Shown piece by piece: positions 17,622 through 25,074 of a stretch of 64,000 nt of DNA (positions are counted from its first letter, which is position 1; each line of letters starts with the position of its first letter). This DNA comes from Thioclava sp. GXIMD4216 (GTDB lineage: Bacteria; Pseudomonadota; Alphaproteobacteria; Rhodobacterales; Rhodobacteraceae). A program made the translations under genes and the position numbers. Under the pieces are notes generated by a model that was given only the letters and a program-made list of their open reading frames with translations, had not been told where the DNA came from and searched no databases. The DNA lies in assembly GCF_037949285.1 (NCBI RefSeq), contig NZ_CP149927.1:145001-209000 (forward strand). The letters are read 5' to 3'.

Positions 17622-17708
17622 TAAATCGCCCCTATTTGTCACCTTAACTCTGCAAAACGTCGTGGTTTTGTCCCCTGATCCCGGGCGGGCGATTCATCCA
17701 AACGGGCC

Positions 17709-17729
17709 GAATCGAAACAGATTCGATTC
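17709..17729. repeat. Inverted repeat upstream of parA
   Basis: GAATCGAA (17709-17716) and TTCGATTC (17722-17729) are perfect 8-bp arms with a 5-bp spacer, about 140 bp before the parA start. This is the size expected of an operator, perhaps for ParA autorepression through its N-terminal helix-turn-helix region. Confidence 0.45.
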
Positions 17730-17866
17730 GCATTCGGGCAGCGTTATTTCCTTGGGCGCGGACGCTGTTTGAACTTCTCTCTATATTTATAACTTTCTTT
17801 TTGCGTCATTGGCAAATCCGGCGTATTTCTGTTGTCAGAGATAATCAACGTCCGAATGAGGCATAT

Positions 17867-19174
17867 ATGTTTACGCATGAAAGTCTGGAGGAGCTGCACT
17901 CGCGCTCTCTCAAGATGCAGGCAGCGATCCGCAAGCAAACCTTCTCGCCCGAGCACGAGAAGACCCTGCGCCGGTTTTCCAGCTGGGAGGTCTCCGAGCT
18001 GATCCTGAAGGTGAACCAGTCCACATTCCGGGGCCGTCTGGCCTCAGACCCCGACCTTCCCGGCGGGGAAGTCGAGGAAGAGGGGCGCCAACGCTGGTTC
18101 ACTCTGCCCGAGATCAACGAGATGCGGCGCAAGATGAAGGTGAACCGCCGGTCGCTGCAGCCGCCGCGTCCGCATAACAAGCGCGCCATCCGCGTGGCGA
18201 TCTCGAATTTCAAAGGCGGCGCGGGCAAATCGACTGTCGCCCTGCATATGGCACATGCCGCAGCGCTTGACGGCTATCGTGTGCTGCTGGTGGATTTCGA
18301 CCCGCAGGCAACCCTCACCCATTCGATGGGGCTGACGGATGTGTCCGAAGAGCTGACCGTCTGGGGGATCATCGCGCGCGACCTCATCCGCGAAACGGAG
18401 CGCATGAATAACGCGCCGCGCGCGGCAGAATCCGGCACCGCCCTGCCCCAGCGCAAGCTGCCTGGCTCGATCCTCGATCTCGGGCTCGATACCCTGCGCA
18501 TCACCGACTTCATCCGCCCGACCGCATGGCCGACCATCGACATGATCCCCTCCTGCGCCAATGCGGCCTTTGTCGAGTTCGCATCGGCCCAGTATCGGCA
18601 CCTCAACCCCGACTGGTCCTTCTTCGCCGCCGTCGCGCGCTATCTCGATGCCCTGCCCCATGACAGCTATGATGTCATCGTCTTCGATTGCCCGCCCGCC
18701 ATCGGCTACCAGTCGATGAATGCGGTCTTTGCCGCCGACGTACTCTATATCCCTTCCGGCCCCGGCTATTGGGAATATGACTCCACCACCTCCTTCATCG
18801 GCCAGCTTTCCGAGGCTCTGGGCGATCTGGCGCACGGCTTCGAGGGCACCTTCCCCGCGGGGAATATGACATTGCCGAAGGAATTTCTGGATGTCCGCTT
18901 CCTGATGACCCGCTTCGAGCCGGGCAACGACCTGCACCGCGCGATGTTTGAAGCCTTCCGTAATGTTTTCGGGGAACGCTTGGCAGACCACCCGATCGAA
19001 ATGACGCGCGCCGTCGAACAGTCGGGGCGGTTCCTGTCGTCGGTCTACGAGATCGATTACCGCACGATGACGCGCGAGACATGGCGTCGGGCGCGGGCGT
19101 CGTTCGATCGGGCCTATGATGAATTCCGCGCCACCTTCTTGGGCGCATGGGACAAATTGGAGGAGATTGAATGA
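17867..19174 (+). CDS. parA: ParA-family partition ATPase
   Basis: A 435-residue ParA of the large, plasmid type. The N-terminal 100 residues hold a helix-turn-helix region (FSSWEVSELILKVNQSTFRGRL, then WFTLPEINEMRRKM) expected to bind its own operator. The deviant Walker A is KGGAGKST at 116-123, Walker A-prime DFDPQ at 143-147, and a later FDCPP completes the ATPase. It moves ParB-parS complexes to segregate the replicon. The ATG at 17867 was chosen because it begins the conserved N-terminal helix. It overlaps parB by 4 bases. Two parS-like palindromes lie inside the gene, at 18056 (one mismatch) and 18850. Confidence 0.9.
   Translation: MFTHESLEELHSRSLKMQAAIRKQTFSPEHEKTLRRFSSWEVSELILKVNQSTFRGRLASDPDLPGGEVEEEGRQRWFTLPEINEMRRKMKVNRRSLQPPRPHNKRAIRVAISNFKGGAGKSTVALHMAHAAALDGYRVLLVDFDPQATLTHSMGLTDVSEELTVWGIIARDLIRETERMNNAPRAAESGTALPQRKLPGSILDLGLDTLRITDFIRPTAWPTIDMIPSCANAAFVEFASAQYRHLNPDWSFFAAVARYLDALPHDSYDVIVFDCPPAIGYQSMNAVFAADVLYIPSGPGYWEYDSTTSFIGQLSEALGDLAHGFEGTFPAGNMTLPKEFLDVRFLMTRFEPGNDLHRAMFEAFRNVFGERLADHPIEMTRAVEQSGRFLSSVYEIDYRTMTRETWRRARASFDRAYDEFRATFLGAWDKLEEIE
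18056..18071. repeat. parS-like palindrome, copy 2 (inside parA, one mismatch)
   Basis: CTTCCCGGCGGGGAAG differs from the consensus CTTCCCCGCGGGGAAG at one base. It lies in parA codons for the Leu-Pro-Gly-Gly-Glu region between the helix-turn-helix segments, a part of the protein likely to be a tolerant loop. Confidence 0.6.
18850..18865. repeat. parS-like palindrome, copy 3 (inside parA)
   Basis: The 14-bp core TTCCCCGCGGGGAA (18851-18864) is perfect and the last outer base differs. It encodes Phe-Pro-Ala-Gly-Asn in parA. Confidence 0.7.
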
Positions 19175-20274
19175 AGAAGCGTCGGACCTTCGCCATCGAC
19201 CTTCCCGAAGAGGACGAGGCCGAGACCTTCCCCGCGGGGAATAACACCCCCGAGGTGCCGAGCGCCCATCCGCGGCGGTCGCCGATGGCTGCGGCGATCA
19301 GCGAGAATGCCGCCAGCCTGCGCGACCGGACTGCGCTGGAAGCGCAGATCCGTGCGGAAAATGATGCGCTGGCGGCAGAGCATGTGCGCATGAAAAAGCT
19401 CGGGCTGATCGTGGATATGATCCCGCTCGGGCAGATCGAGACATGGAAACTGGTGCGGGACCGCGCCAAGGATGATGATTTCGAACTGTCCGAGCTGGTC
19501 AAGTCGATCCGCGAGATCGGCCTGTCCAATCCGATCCGTGTTGAGGCGCGGGATGATGGAAAATACGAGCTTATTCAAGGCTTTAGGCGTATGTCGGCCT
19601 ATAAGGCCTTGCTGGAGGAGACCGGCGATGCCGAACGCTGGGGCGCCATTCCGGCGGGCATTCTTCCCCGCGGGGAAGGTCTGGAGGGGCTCTATCGGCG
19701 GATGGTCGACGAGAACCTTGTCCGGAAGGATATCTCCTTTGGCGAGATGGCCGGGCTGGCCTTGAATTATGCCAAGGATCCCGGCACCGCACAGATGGAC
19801 CCCGACAAGGCCGTGGCGGAACTGTTCGCAAGCGCGGGCTATCAGAAGCGCAGCTATATCCGCAGCTTCATCAAGCTGGTGGATCGACTGGGCGAGGATC
19901 TGAAATTCATCCAGCATGTGCCGCGCTCGCTTGGTCTCAAATTCGTGGCGGCGATGGAAGACCGCCCCGAGATCGTGACGCAGGTGCGTGAGGCGCTGAA
20001 GGGCTGGGACAACCATTCCGCCACCGACGAGCTGGAGGTGCTGCGTCAGGTGATTGGCGAGGAAACCGAGCGTCCGGGGCTGGTGGCGAAAGCCGCCCCG
20101 AAGCAGCGCAGTGGCAAGGCGCGCACCGTGTTTCAGGTGCAGACGCGGACGGGGGCGGCCAAGTGTACGGCGTCGAACGGGCGTCTGGAAATCCGGCTGG
20201 ATCGGGATTTTTCCACGGTGGACCGCGCCAGTCTTGAACGCGCGTTGCGCGATCTTCTGGATGGTCTCAAATAG
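19171..20274 (+). CDS. parB: ParB-family partition protein
   Basis: A 367-residue ParB/RepB-type DNA-binding protein. An N-terminal variable segment with the TF-x-ID start leads into the ParB/Srx nuclease-like domain (about 85-185). This domain has IREIGLSNPIRVE, GFRRMSAYKAL (137-147) and ENLVRKDIS (181-189). The central helix-turn-helix region (about 195-270) includes YQKRSYIRSFIKLVDRL. The C-terminal 60 residues probably dimerise. It binds the palindromes in and around this operon as the centromere complex. Two of these are inside its own coding sequence, at codons 20-24 (FPAGN) and 165-169 (LPRGE). The ATG overlaps the parA stop. Confidence 0.9.
   Translation: MKKRRTFAIDLPEEDEAETFPAGNNTPEVPSAHPRRSPMAAAISENAASLRDRTALEAQIRAENDALAAEHVRMKKLGLIVDMIPLGQIETWKLVRDRAKDDDFELSELVKSIREIGLSNPIRVEARDDGKYELIQGFRRMSAYKALLEETGDAERWGAIPAGILPRGEGLEGLYRRMVDENLVRKDISFGEMAGLALNYAKDPGTAQMDPDKAVAELFASAGYQKRSYIRSFIKLVDRLGEDLKFIQHVPRSLGLKFVAAMEDRPEIVTQVREALKGWDNHSATDELEVLRQVIGEETERPGLVAKAAPKQRSGKARTVFQVQTRTGAAKCTASNGRLEIRLDRDFSTVDRASLERALRDLLDGLK
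19227..19242. repeat. parS-like palindrome, copy 4 (inside parB)
   Basis: The perfect 14-bp core TTCCCCGCGGGGAA is at 19228-19241 with one outer base altered. It encodes Phe-Pro-Ala-Gly-Asn at parB residues 20-24, outside the conserved domains. Confidence 0.7.
19663..19678. repeat. parS-like palindrome, copy 5 (inside parB, perfect)
   Basis: A perfect CTTCCCCGCGGGGAAG, encoding the Leu-Pro-Arg-Gly-Glu segment of parB (about residues 165-169), in a loop between the GFRR and ENLVRKDIS motifs. Confidence 0.75.
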
Positions 20275-20277
20275 AAC

Positions 20278-20293
20278 CTTCCCCGCGGGGAAG
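20278..20293. repeat. parS-like palindrome, copy 6 (just after parB, perfect)
   Basis: A perfect CTTCCCCGCGGGGAAG starting 4 bp after the parB stop codon and directly preceding the operon terminator. A centromere site immediately downstream of parB is a common position in partition loci. Confidence 0.8.
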
Positions 20294-20298
20294 ACGGG

Positions 20299-20326
20299 GG
20301 CGGCAGATTTCTCTGCCGCCTTTTTT
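20299..20326 (+). terminator. Terminator of the parAB operon
   Basis: GGCGGCAG (20299-20306) and CTGCCGCC (20313-20320) form a perfect 8-bp stem with a 6-nt loop followed by six Ts (20321-20326). It ends where the convergent GntR gene stops. Confidence 0.85.
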
Positions 20327-21009
20327 CATGGCCGGGTGGCTGGGCGGTTATCGGGGGCGCTCTGCGCGGCGAAATAGCGTGCCAGCAGCACCTCTGTCTC
20401 GGCCGCTACGCCATCGATATGCTGGCGCATCACCTCGCAGGCGCGCTCGGTATCGCGCGCAAGGGCCGCTTCGGCCAAGGCGACATGATCGGCGCTGCGG
20501 TCGCTGAGCTTGCGGATGTCGATCAGCCCCCGATAGCGGCGCTGTGCAATGGCGATCTGTCCGATCAGGTCATGCAGGCGCGGCATCTTGCAGGCCGAGA
20601 CGAGGGTCAGGTGGAAGTCGCGATGCGCCATTTCCCATTCCGGCGACCCGAAATTCGACTCGGTGTTCTGCAGCCGATAGAGCGCCGCCGTCACGTTGCT
20701 TTCCCATGTCAGGTCGCCATCGCGGATCGCGCGTTCCAGCGCGAAACACTCGCTGTTGCGGCAGATTTCCATAACTTCACGGAAATCTTCCATCGAGACA
20801 TCGGCCACGGTATAGCCGCGCTGGTCCTCGAACTGGATCAGCCGCGTCGCCGTCAAGCGCGAGATCGCCTCCCGCAGGGGGCTGATGGACACGCCAAGCT
20901 CGCCGCGAAGCCTGTCGAGATTGATCTTCTCGCCGGGTTTCAGCTCATTGGCAAGCAGGCGGTCCAGCAGCGACTGGTAAAGAGCCGAGACAAGCGTTGT
21001 TTTACGCAT
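20326..21009 (-). CDS. GntR-family regulator (FCD subfamily)
   Basis: A 227-residue GntR regulator. The N-terminal winged helix (about 1-70) contains ELKPGEKINLDRLRGELGVSISPLREAISRL and the wing LIQFEDQRGYTV. The C-terminal all-helical FCD effector domain (about 80-215) has the metal/ligand-type His pattern (MAHRDFHLTLVSAC and later DHVALAEA). An in-frame ATG two codons upstream (21015) is equally possible. It is divergent from aroQ and probably controls the aroQ / AMP-ligase / thiolase operon. T/A-rich near-palindromic stretches around 21028-21060 are candidate sites. The inducer is probably an organic or aromatic acid, as in the family. Confidence 0.82.
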   Translation of the reverse strand: MRKTTLVSALYQSLLDRLLANELKPGEKINLDRLRGELGVSISPLREAISRLTATRLIQFEDQRGYTVADVSMEDFREVMEICRNSECFALERAIRDGDLTWESNVTAALYRLQNTESNFGSPEWEMAHRDFHLTLVSACKMPRLHDLIGQIAIAQRRYRGLIDIRKLSDRSADHVALAEAALARDTERACEVMRQHIDGVAAETEVLLARYFAAQSAPDNRPATRP

Positions 21010-21199
21010 GGTCACCCAAAGATACGAGTTATATACATGTTAGCTGGGCAGTATATAGAAAGCGGGGGCCATCTGGCAATATCATCCACGAAATCGGGAT
21101 CGTCGATGTTGTCTCACCTGCCTCCGCAGTCCTGCTGATGGGGCTTTGACGCGCGCGCCTGCGCGGGGTAGATCTGGGCGAATGTGAAAGGAACGGTCT

Positions 21200-21637
21200 A
21201 TGGCCAAGCTCATCTATATCCTGAACGGACCCAATCTGAACCTGCTGGGAAAGCGGCAGCCGGAGATTTATGGCACCGATACGCTGGCCGATATCGAGAT
21301 CCGCTGCCGGCAGTTGGCGCAGGCGCAGGGGGCGGAGATTGCGCTGTTCCAGTCCAACCATGAGGGCGAGATCGTCGAGACCATCCACGAGGCGCGCGAG
21401 AAGGCGGCGGCGGTCATTATCAACCCTGCGGCCTATAGCCATACCTCGGTTGCGATTCTGGATGCGCTGAACGCCTATGAGGGCAAGGTGATCGAGGTGC
21501 ATATCTCGAACATCCACAAGCGCGAGAGCTTCCGCCATCATTCCTATGTGTCGGCGCGGGCCGACGGGGTGATCTGCGGTTGCGGCACCGAGGGCTATGA
21601 ACTGGCGCTGCGCCATGTGCTGAGCCTTCTGGGCTGA
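21200..21637 (+). CDS. aroQ: 3-dehydroquinate dehydratase, type II
   Basis: A 145-residue type II dehydroquinase that interconverts 3-dehydroquinate and 3-dehydroshikimate. The N-terminus [19 protein letters not shown] holds the active-site Arg/Tyr loop (R19, Y24). N75 and H81 lie in [11 protein letters not shown]101 in HISN and R112 in the C-terminal part. A GAAAGGA ribosome-binding site precedes the ATG at 21200. As the first gene of an operon with a CoA-ligase-like gene and a thiolase-like gene under GntR control, it may be a catabolic (quinate/shikimate) copy rather than the housekeeping one. Confidence 0.9.
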   Translation: MAKLIYILNGPNLNLLGKRQPEIYGTDTLADIEIRCRQLAQAQGAEIALFQSNHEGEIVETIHEAREKAAAVIINPAAYSHTSVAILDALNAYEGKVIEVHISNIHKRESFRHHSYVSARADGVICGCGTEGYELALRHVLSLLG

Positions 21638-21640
21638 CGC

Positions 21641-22747
21641 ATGGGCAAGGGGCTGAGGTGGCGCGGGCCGGTTCTGGCCGATGACCGTGGCACGATCCGT
21701 CACCTGCAGGAGACCGTTACTGCGGGCGGCGGCGTGCGGGTCGGTGAGGGCGCGGTTTGTGCGATTGCCCCGGGATGGATCGAATGTGCCACCTCCGGCA
21801 GCAGCGGTGCCCCGAAACGGATCCGCCGGACCGTTGCAAGCTGGACCACGAGTTTCGCGCTGAACGCTAAGCTTTTCGGCCTCGACGCGCGGTCGGTCGT
21901 GGCGCTTCCCGGAACCATGGCGCAATCCCTGACCCTTTATGCAGCGCTTGAGGCGCAGTGGAACGGGGCCGCGCTTGTGGATCTGTCTGTCCATCGCGGG
22001 GATCGGCAGCTGGCGCAGATGGCGCGGTGGGGCACCACGCATGTCTATGCCACGCCAGCGCAGGTGGAGGTGATGCTGAAAGGGCAGGGGGGCTGTCCTT
22101 CGCTGCGTTATTGGATCATCGGGGGCGGGCGGTTGTCGGCGGATCTGCGGGCGCGGCTTGCGCTGCGTGTGCCTCAGGCGCGGATCATGCAGTTTTACGG
22201 TGCCTCCGAGACAAGTTTTATCACGCTTGACCGCGGCGATGCGCCGGAAGGATCGGTCGGTCGGGCCTATCCTCAGGTCGAGATCGCGGTGGGTGCGGCG
22301 GGCGAATTGCGGGTGAAAAGCCCCTATCTGTTCACGGAATATGCGCTTGGCAGCAGCCCTGACACCTGCTGGCATGCCGACGGGTTTCTGAGCATTGGCG
22401 AGATCGGGCATGTGGATGCGCAGGGCTTTGTCTATATTCGCGGGCGCAAGGGGCGGATCGTGCAGGTGCTGGACCATCTGGTCAGCCCCGAACCTGCCGA
22501 GGCGCGGCTGGCAGACTGGTTGGGCTGTGACGTGGCCGTTGTGGCGCAGCCCGATCCGCTGCGCGGGGCACGGCTTTGGGCGATGGTCGGGGAGGGGCCT
22601 GCCCCCGAGGCCGTCGAGGCGGCGCTGGTCCGGTTGCGGCAGGAATTGGGGGCGGTGGCCTCTGCGCATGGCTGGCAGCGGGTTGCGCCCTTTCCTCTGC
22701 TGCCGACAGGCAAGCCCGACATACGGGCTTTGGAGGCGCGGCTATGA
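21641..22747 (+). CDS. Short AMP-forming acyl/aryl-CoA ligase-like protein
   Basis: A 368-residue member of the ANL (acyl-CoA synthetase) superfamily, clearly shorter than the usual 500-550. The N-terminal about 150 residues of a normal ligase are missing. The protein enters directly at the P-loop TSGSSGAPKRI (about 50-60). It keeps the A5-type motif YGASETSF, the hinge block GEIGHVDAQGFVYIRGR, and a C-terminal PTGKPD with the catalytic lysine. The size resembles the short ligases used for small aryl acids or carrier proteins. It lies 3 bp after aroQ and overlaps the thiolase gene (ATGA). The substrate is unknown. Confidence 0.7.
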   Translation: MGKGLRWRGPVLADDRGTIRHLQETVTAGGGVRVGEGAVCAIAPGWIECATSGSSGAPKRIRRTVASWTTSFALNAKLFGLDARSVVALPGTMAQSLTLYAALEAQWNGAALVDLSVHRGDRQLAQMARWGTTHVYATPAQVEVMLKGQGGCPSLRYWIIGGGRLSADLRARLALRVPQARIMQFYGASETSFITLDRGDAPEGSVGRAYPQVEIAVGAAGELRVKSPYLFTEYALGSSPDTCWHADGFLSIGEIGHVDAQGFVYIRGRKGRIVQVLDHLVSPEPAEARLADWLGCDVAVVAQPDPLRGARLWAMVGEGPAPEAVEAALVRLRQELGAVASAHGWQRVAPFPLLPTGKPDIRALEARL

Positions 22748-23811
22748 GAGCGGTGCGCGTGGTGGCGGCGCGGCGCTCGGCGGTGGTGCCGCGTGGCGGT
22801 GCCTTTGCCGGATTGGACCCGCATCAGCTTGCCGCGCCGGTGATTGCCGCCTGTCTGGCCGATGCCGGTCTTGCGGCGGGGGCGGTTGACGAGCTGATCT
22901 GTTCCAACGCCATCGGGCCGGGCGGCAATCTGGCGCGGGTCGTGGCCTTGGCGGCGGGGCTGCCGCAAGAGGTGGCGGGGCTGACGGTTGACCGGCAATG
23001 TGCGGGCGGGCTGGATGCGCTTTTGCTGGGGCAGGCGCTGATTGCCGCGGGGCAGGCCGATGTGGTGATTGCGGGCGGCGTCGAGAGCTACTCCCGCCGC
23101 CCTTTGCGTGCTTTTGACGGGCCGGAGGGGCCTGAATTCTATACGCAGGCCCCGTTTACGCCCTGGCCAGAGCGCGACCCCGATATGGCCGGAGCGGCGG
23201 ACCGGCTGGGCCAGATCTGCGATATTCCCCGTGGGGAAGCCGATGCATGGTCCGTAATAAGTCATGAAAAAGCAATGGCTTCGCAATTTCCTGAAATCGT
23301 GGAAATAGCCGGTATCGCAACCGACCCCTATCCCCGGCAGATGGCCGCAGGGGTGATGCGGCGGGCTCCGGTTCTGGCCGGAGCGGTCACGGTTGCCAAT
23401 ACGGCGGTGGCGGCGGATGCGGCGGCGTTTTTCGTGCTGATGGCCGAACCGCTGGCGCGGGGCAGGGGGCTTGTGGTCGGGCGCGGGCGCAGCTTGGGCG
23501 GGCAGCCCGACCTGCCGGGGTTGGCGCCTGTTGCCGCGATCCGCGCGATTGACGGTGCGGGCGCGGATCGGGCCGAGATCATGGAGGCCTATGCCGTTCA
23601 GGCGCTGGCCTGCGTGCGGCAGGCGGGGCTTGATCCGGCGCGGGTCAATCTGAAGGGCGGAGCCTTGGCGCGGGGCCATCCGATCGGGGCCTCAGGGGCG
23701 ATTCTGGTGGTGCGCCTGTTTCACGACCTGTTGCCGGGGGAAACCGGACTGGCGGCGATTGCCGCCGCCGGCGGGATCGGCACTGCACTGCTTTTGCACC
23801 GCGATCCCTGA
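22744..23811 (+). CDS. Thiolase-family protein lacking the C-terminal catalytic cysteine
   Basis: A 355-residue thiolase-superfamily enzyme. The nucleophile Cys is present (DRQCAGG, C86) and so is the GHPIGASGA motif with H312. The usual NEAFA motif reads MEAYA, and the C-terminal C-x-G-G-G-x-G motif is replaced by AAAGGIG, so the acid/base cysteine is Ala at 340. The protein is also shorter than the usual 390-400 residues. It may catalyse a Claisen or retro-Claisen step by a modified mechanism, or act on a special acyl chain made by the adjacent ligase. Translation is coupled to that ligase gene. A weak parS-like palindrome lies at 23224. Confidence 0.72.
   Translation: MRAVRVVAARRSAVVPRGGAFAGLDPHQLAAPVIAACLADAGLAAGAVDELICSNAIGPGGNLARVVALAAGLPQEVAGLTVDRQCAGGLDALLLGQALIAAGQADVVIAGGVESYSRRPLRAFDGPEGPEFYTQAPFTPWPERDPDMAGAADRLGQICDIPRGEADAWSVISHEKAMASQFPEIVEIAGIATDPYPRQMAAGVMRRAPVLAGAVTVANTAVAADAAAFFVLMAEPLARGRGLVVGRGRSLGGQPDLPGLAPVAAIRAIDGAGADRAEIMEAYAVQALACVRQAGLDPARVNLKGGALARGHPIGASGAILVVRLFHDLLPGETGLAAIAAAGGIGTALLLHRDP
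23224..23239. repeat. Weak parS-like palindrome inside the thiolase gene
   Basis: ATTCCCCGTGGGGAAG differs from the parS-like consensus at two positions. It lies about 3 kb right of parB. It may be a real outlying ParB site or a chance match. Confidence 0.3.
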
Positions 23812-23818
23812 GACAGGT

Positions 23819-24496
23819 CTAGTCGAAGCCGCGCAGCGTGGCATAGCTGTCCAGCGGCTCGCGTTCGGTGCGGAAGCCGTTGATCACCGCATGTTCGTCG
23901 GGATAGCCGATGGCGATGCCACAGAGCACCATTTCATCCGGCGGCAAAGCCAGCGTTTCATGCACGACATCGGCGTAATTGGCCATCGCGCCGATGCCCA
24001 CGGTGCCCAGCCCGCGATCCTGCGCGGCCAGCATCAGCGCCATGATGGACATGCCAAGATCCATGAACCCGCCTTCGCCCATGTGCCGGTCGATCGAAAC
24101 GATGATGCCCAAGGGCGCGTCGAAGAAGCGGTAATTGGCCTTGAACTGCCGCCGCCGCCCGTCGATATCGCGGCGCTCGATGCCGAGTGCCTGGTACAGC
24201 GCATAGCCCGCAGCCCTTTGGCGGGCCTTCAGATGTGGCGGGATAGGGCGCGGAAACCATTCATATTCCGCGACCTGTGGCCGGTTGTCGTCGATGGCGG
24301 TGGTCAGGTTGGTGACCAGCCCCGCCAGCGCGCGGCCTGTCAGGGCGTGAAAGCTGCCCGGTTGCAGATTGGCCCCCGAGGGCGCACGTCTTGCGGCCCA
24401 GAGCAGGTGCTCGGTTGTCTCGCGCGAGACCGGATCGGGCAGGAAGGCGCGGGTGGATTGGCGCGCCTTCAGCAGGTTTTCCACGCTTGTCGGCAT
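23819..24496 (-). CDS. Nitroreductase-family flavoprotein
   Basis: A 225-residue FMN-dependent nitroreductase. The N-terminus RQSTRAFLPDPVSRE is the FMN-contacting RxSxRxF motif. APSGANLQP, GFMDLGMSIMALMLAAQDRGLGTVGIG and a terminal region with CGIAIGYPDE are family hallmarks. Its substrate is unknown; relatives reduce nitroaromatics, quinones or flavins. It converges with the thiolase gene (7-bp gap) and lies downstream of the biotin transporter genes with a short gap, so it might be cotranscribed with them. Confidence 0.85.
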   Translation of the reverse strand: MPTSVENLLKARQSTRAFLPDPVSRETTEHLLWAARRAPSGANLQPGSFHALTGRALAGLVTNLTTAIDDNRPQVAEYEWFPRPIPPHLKARQRAAGYALYQALGIERRDIDGRRRQFKANYRFFDAPLGIIVSIDRHMGEGGFMDLGMSIMALMLAAQDRGLGTVGIGAMANYADVVHETLALPPDEMVLCGIAIGYPDEHAVINGFRTEREPLDSYATLRGFD

Positions 24497-24523
24497 GCGG
24501 TGGGGTCGTCCTTGTTTGTGGCG

Positions 24524-25072
24524 TTATTTCGCGCGCGAGAGAACGCTTTGTGGGCGGGCTTTGGCGAGCCCCTGAGTGATGAAGCCCGCCAGCACTGCCT
24601 TCACAATATCGCCCGGAATGAAGGCAGTGGTGAGCCATGTGGCTTGCAAAATGGTTTTGTCCAGAACAATCGACATACCGATGATGCCCGCTGCATAAAG
24701 CACGACGACCCCGCCCAGTACCGAGCCCAGAATGCCCGAGACCGTCAGCGACAGGCCGCGCGTTTTTTCAACGAAGAGGCCGGTGACGAAGGAGGCGATG
24801 GGCCAGCCGATCAGGAAGCCCGCCGTCGGGCTGGTGAAAACGCCCAGACCGCCGCGTCCGCCCGACAGAAGCGGCAGACCAAGCGCGACAAGCATGATGA
24901 ACAGCAGCGAGGACAGCGCCCCCCGTTTGGCCCCCAGCACGGTGCCGGCCAGCATCACGCCCAATGTCTGCGCGGTGATCGGCACGCCAAAGCCCAGCGT
25001 GAGGTTGGGCAACAGGCCCAGAGCGGCGGTCAGGGCGGCAAAAAGCGCCACCAGCGTGATAGAGCGTTCCAT
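24524..25072 (-). CDS. bioY: Biotin ECF transporter substrate-binding protein
   Basis: A 182-residue S-component of the BioY family with six hydrophobic segments. The typical BioY signature is visible: VPITAQTLGVMLAGTVLGAKRGALS near 30-55, FTSPTAGFLIGWP near 79-91, and the C-terminal FIPGDIVKAVLA. The ATG at 25072 fits the standard N-terminus ERSITLVALFAAL. It follows the bioN gene after 2 bp, and the three bio genes run as bioM-bioN-bioY on the minus strand. BioY captures biotin in the membrane and works with BioM and BioN for high-affinity uptake. Confidence 0.92.
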   Translation of the reverse strand: MERSITLVALFAALTAALGLLPNLTLGFGVPITAQTLGVMLAGTVLGAKRGALSSLLFIMLVALGLPLLSGGRGGLGVFTSPTAGFLIGWPIASFVTGLFVEKTRGLSLTVSGILGSVLGGVVVLYAAGIIGMSIVLDKTILQATWLTTAFIPGDIVKAVLAGFITQGLAKARPQSVLSRAK

Positions 25073-25074
25073 AG

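Larger units (their letters stand above)
17390..17866. other. Putative origin of replication between rep and parA
   Basis: This 477-bp gene-free stretch holds several structured elements. An A/T-rich patch lies at about 17563-17600 and could be a DNA-unwinding element. Next to it is an inverted repeat GGGGAC/GTCCCC at 17601-17606 and 17616-17621. The octamer TGTCCCCT occurs at 17615 and again at 17669. A perfect 8-bp inverted repeat GAATCGAA/TTCGATTC spans 17709-17729. I found no classical DnaA box (TTATCCACA) and no regular iteron array. Both the rep and parA promoters must also lie here. Confidence 0.5.
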
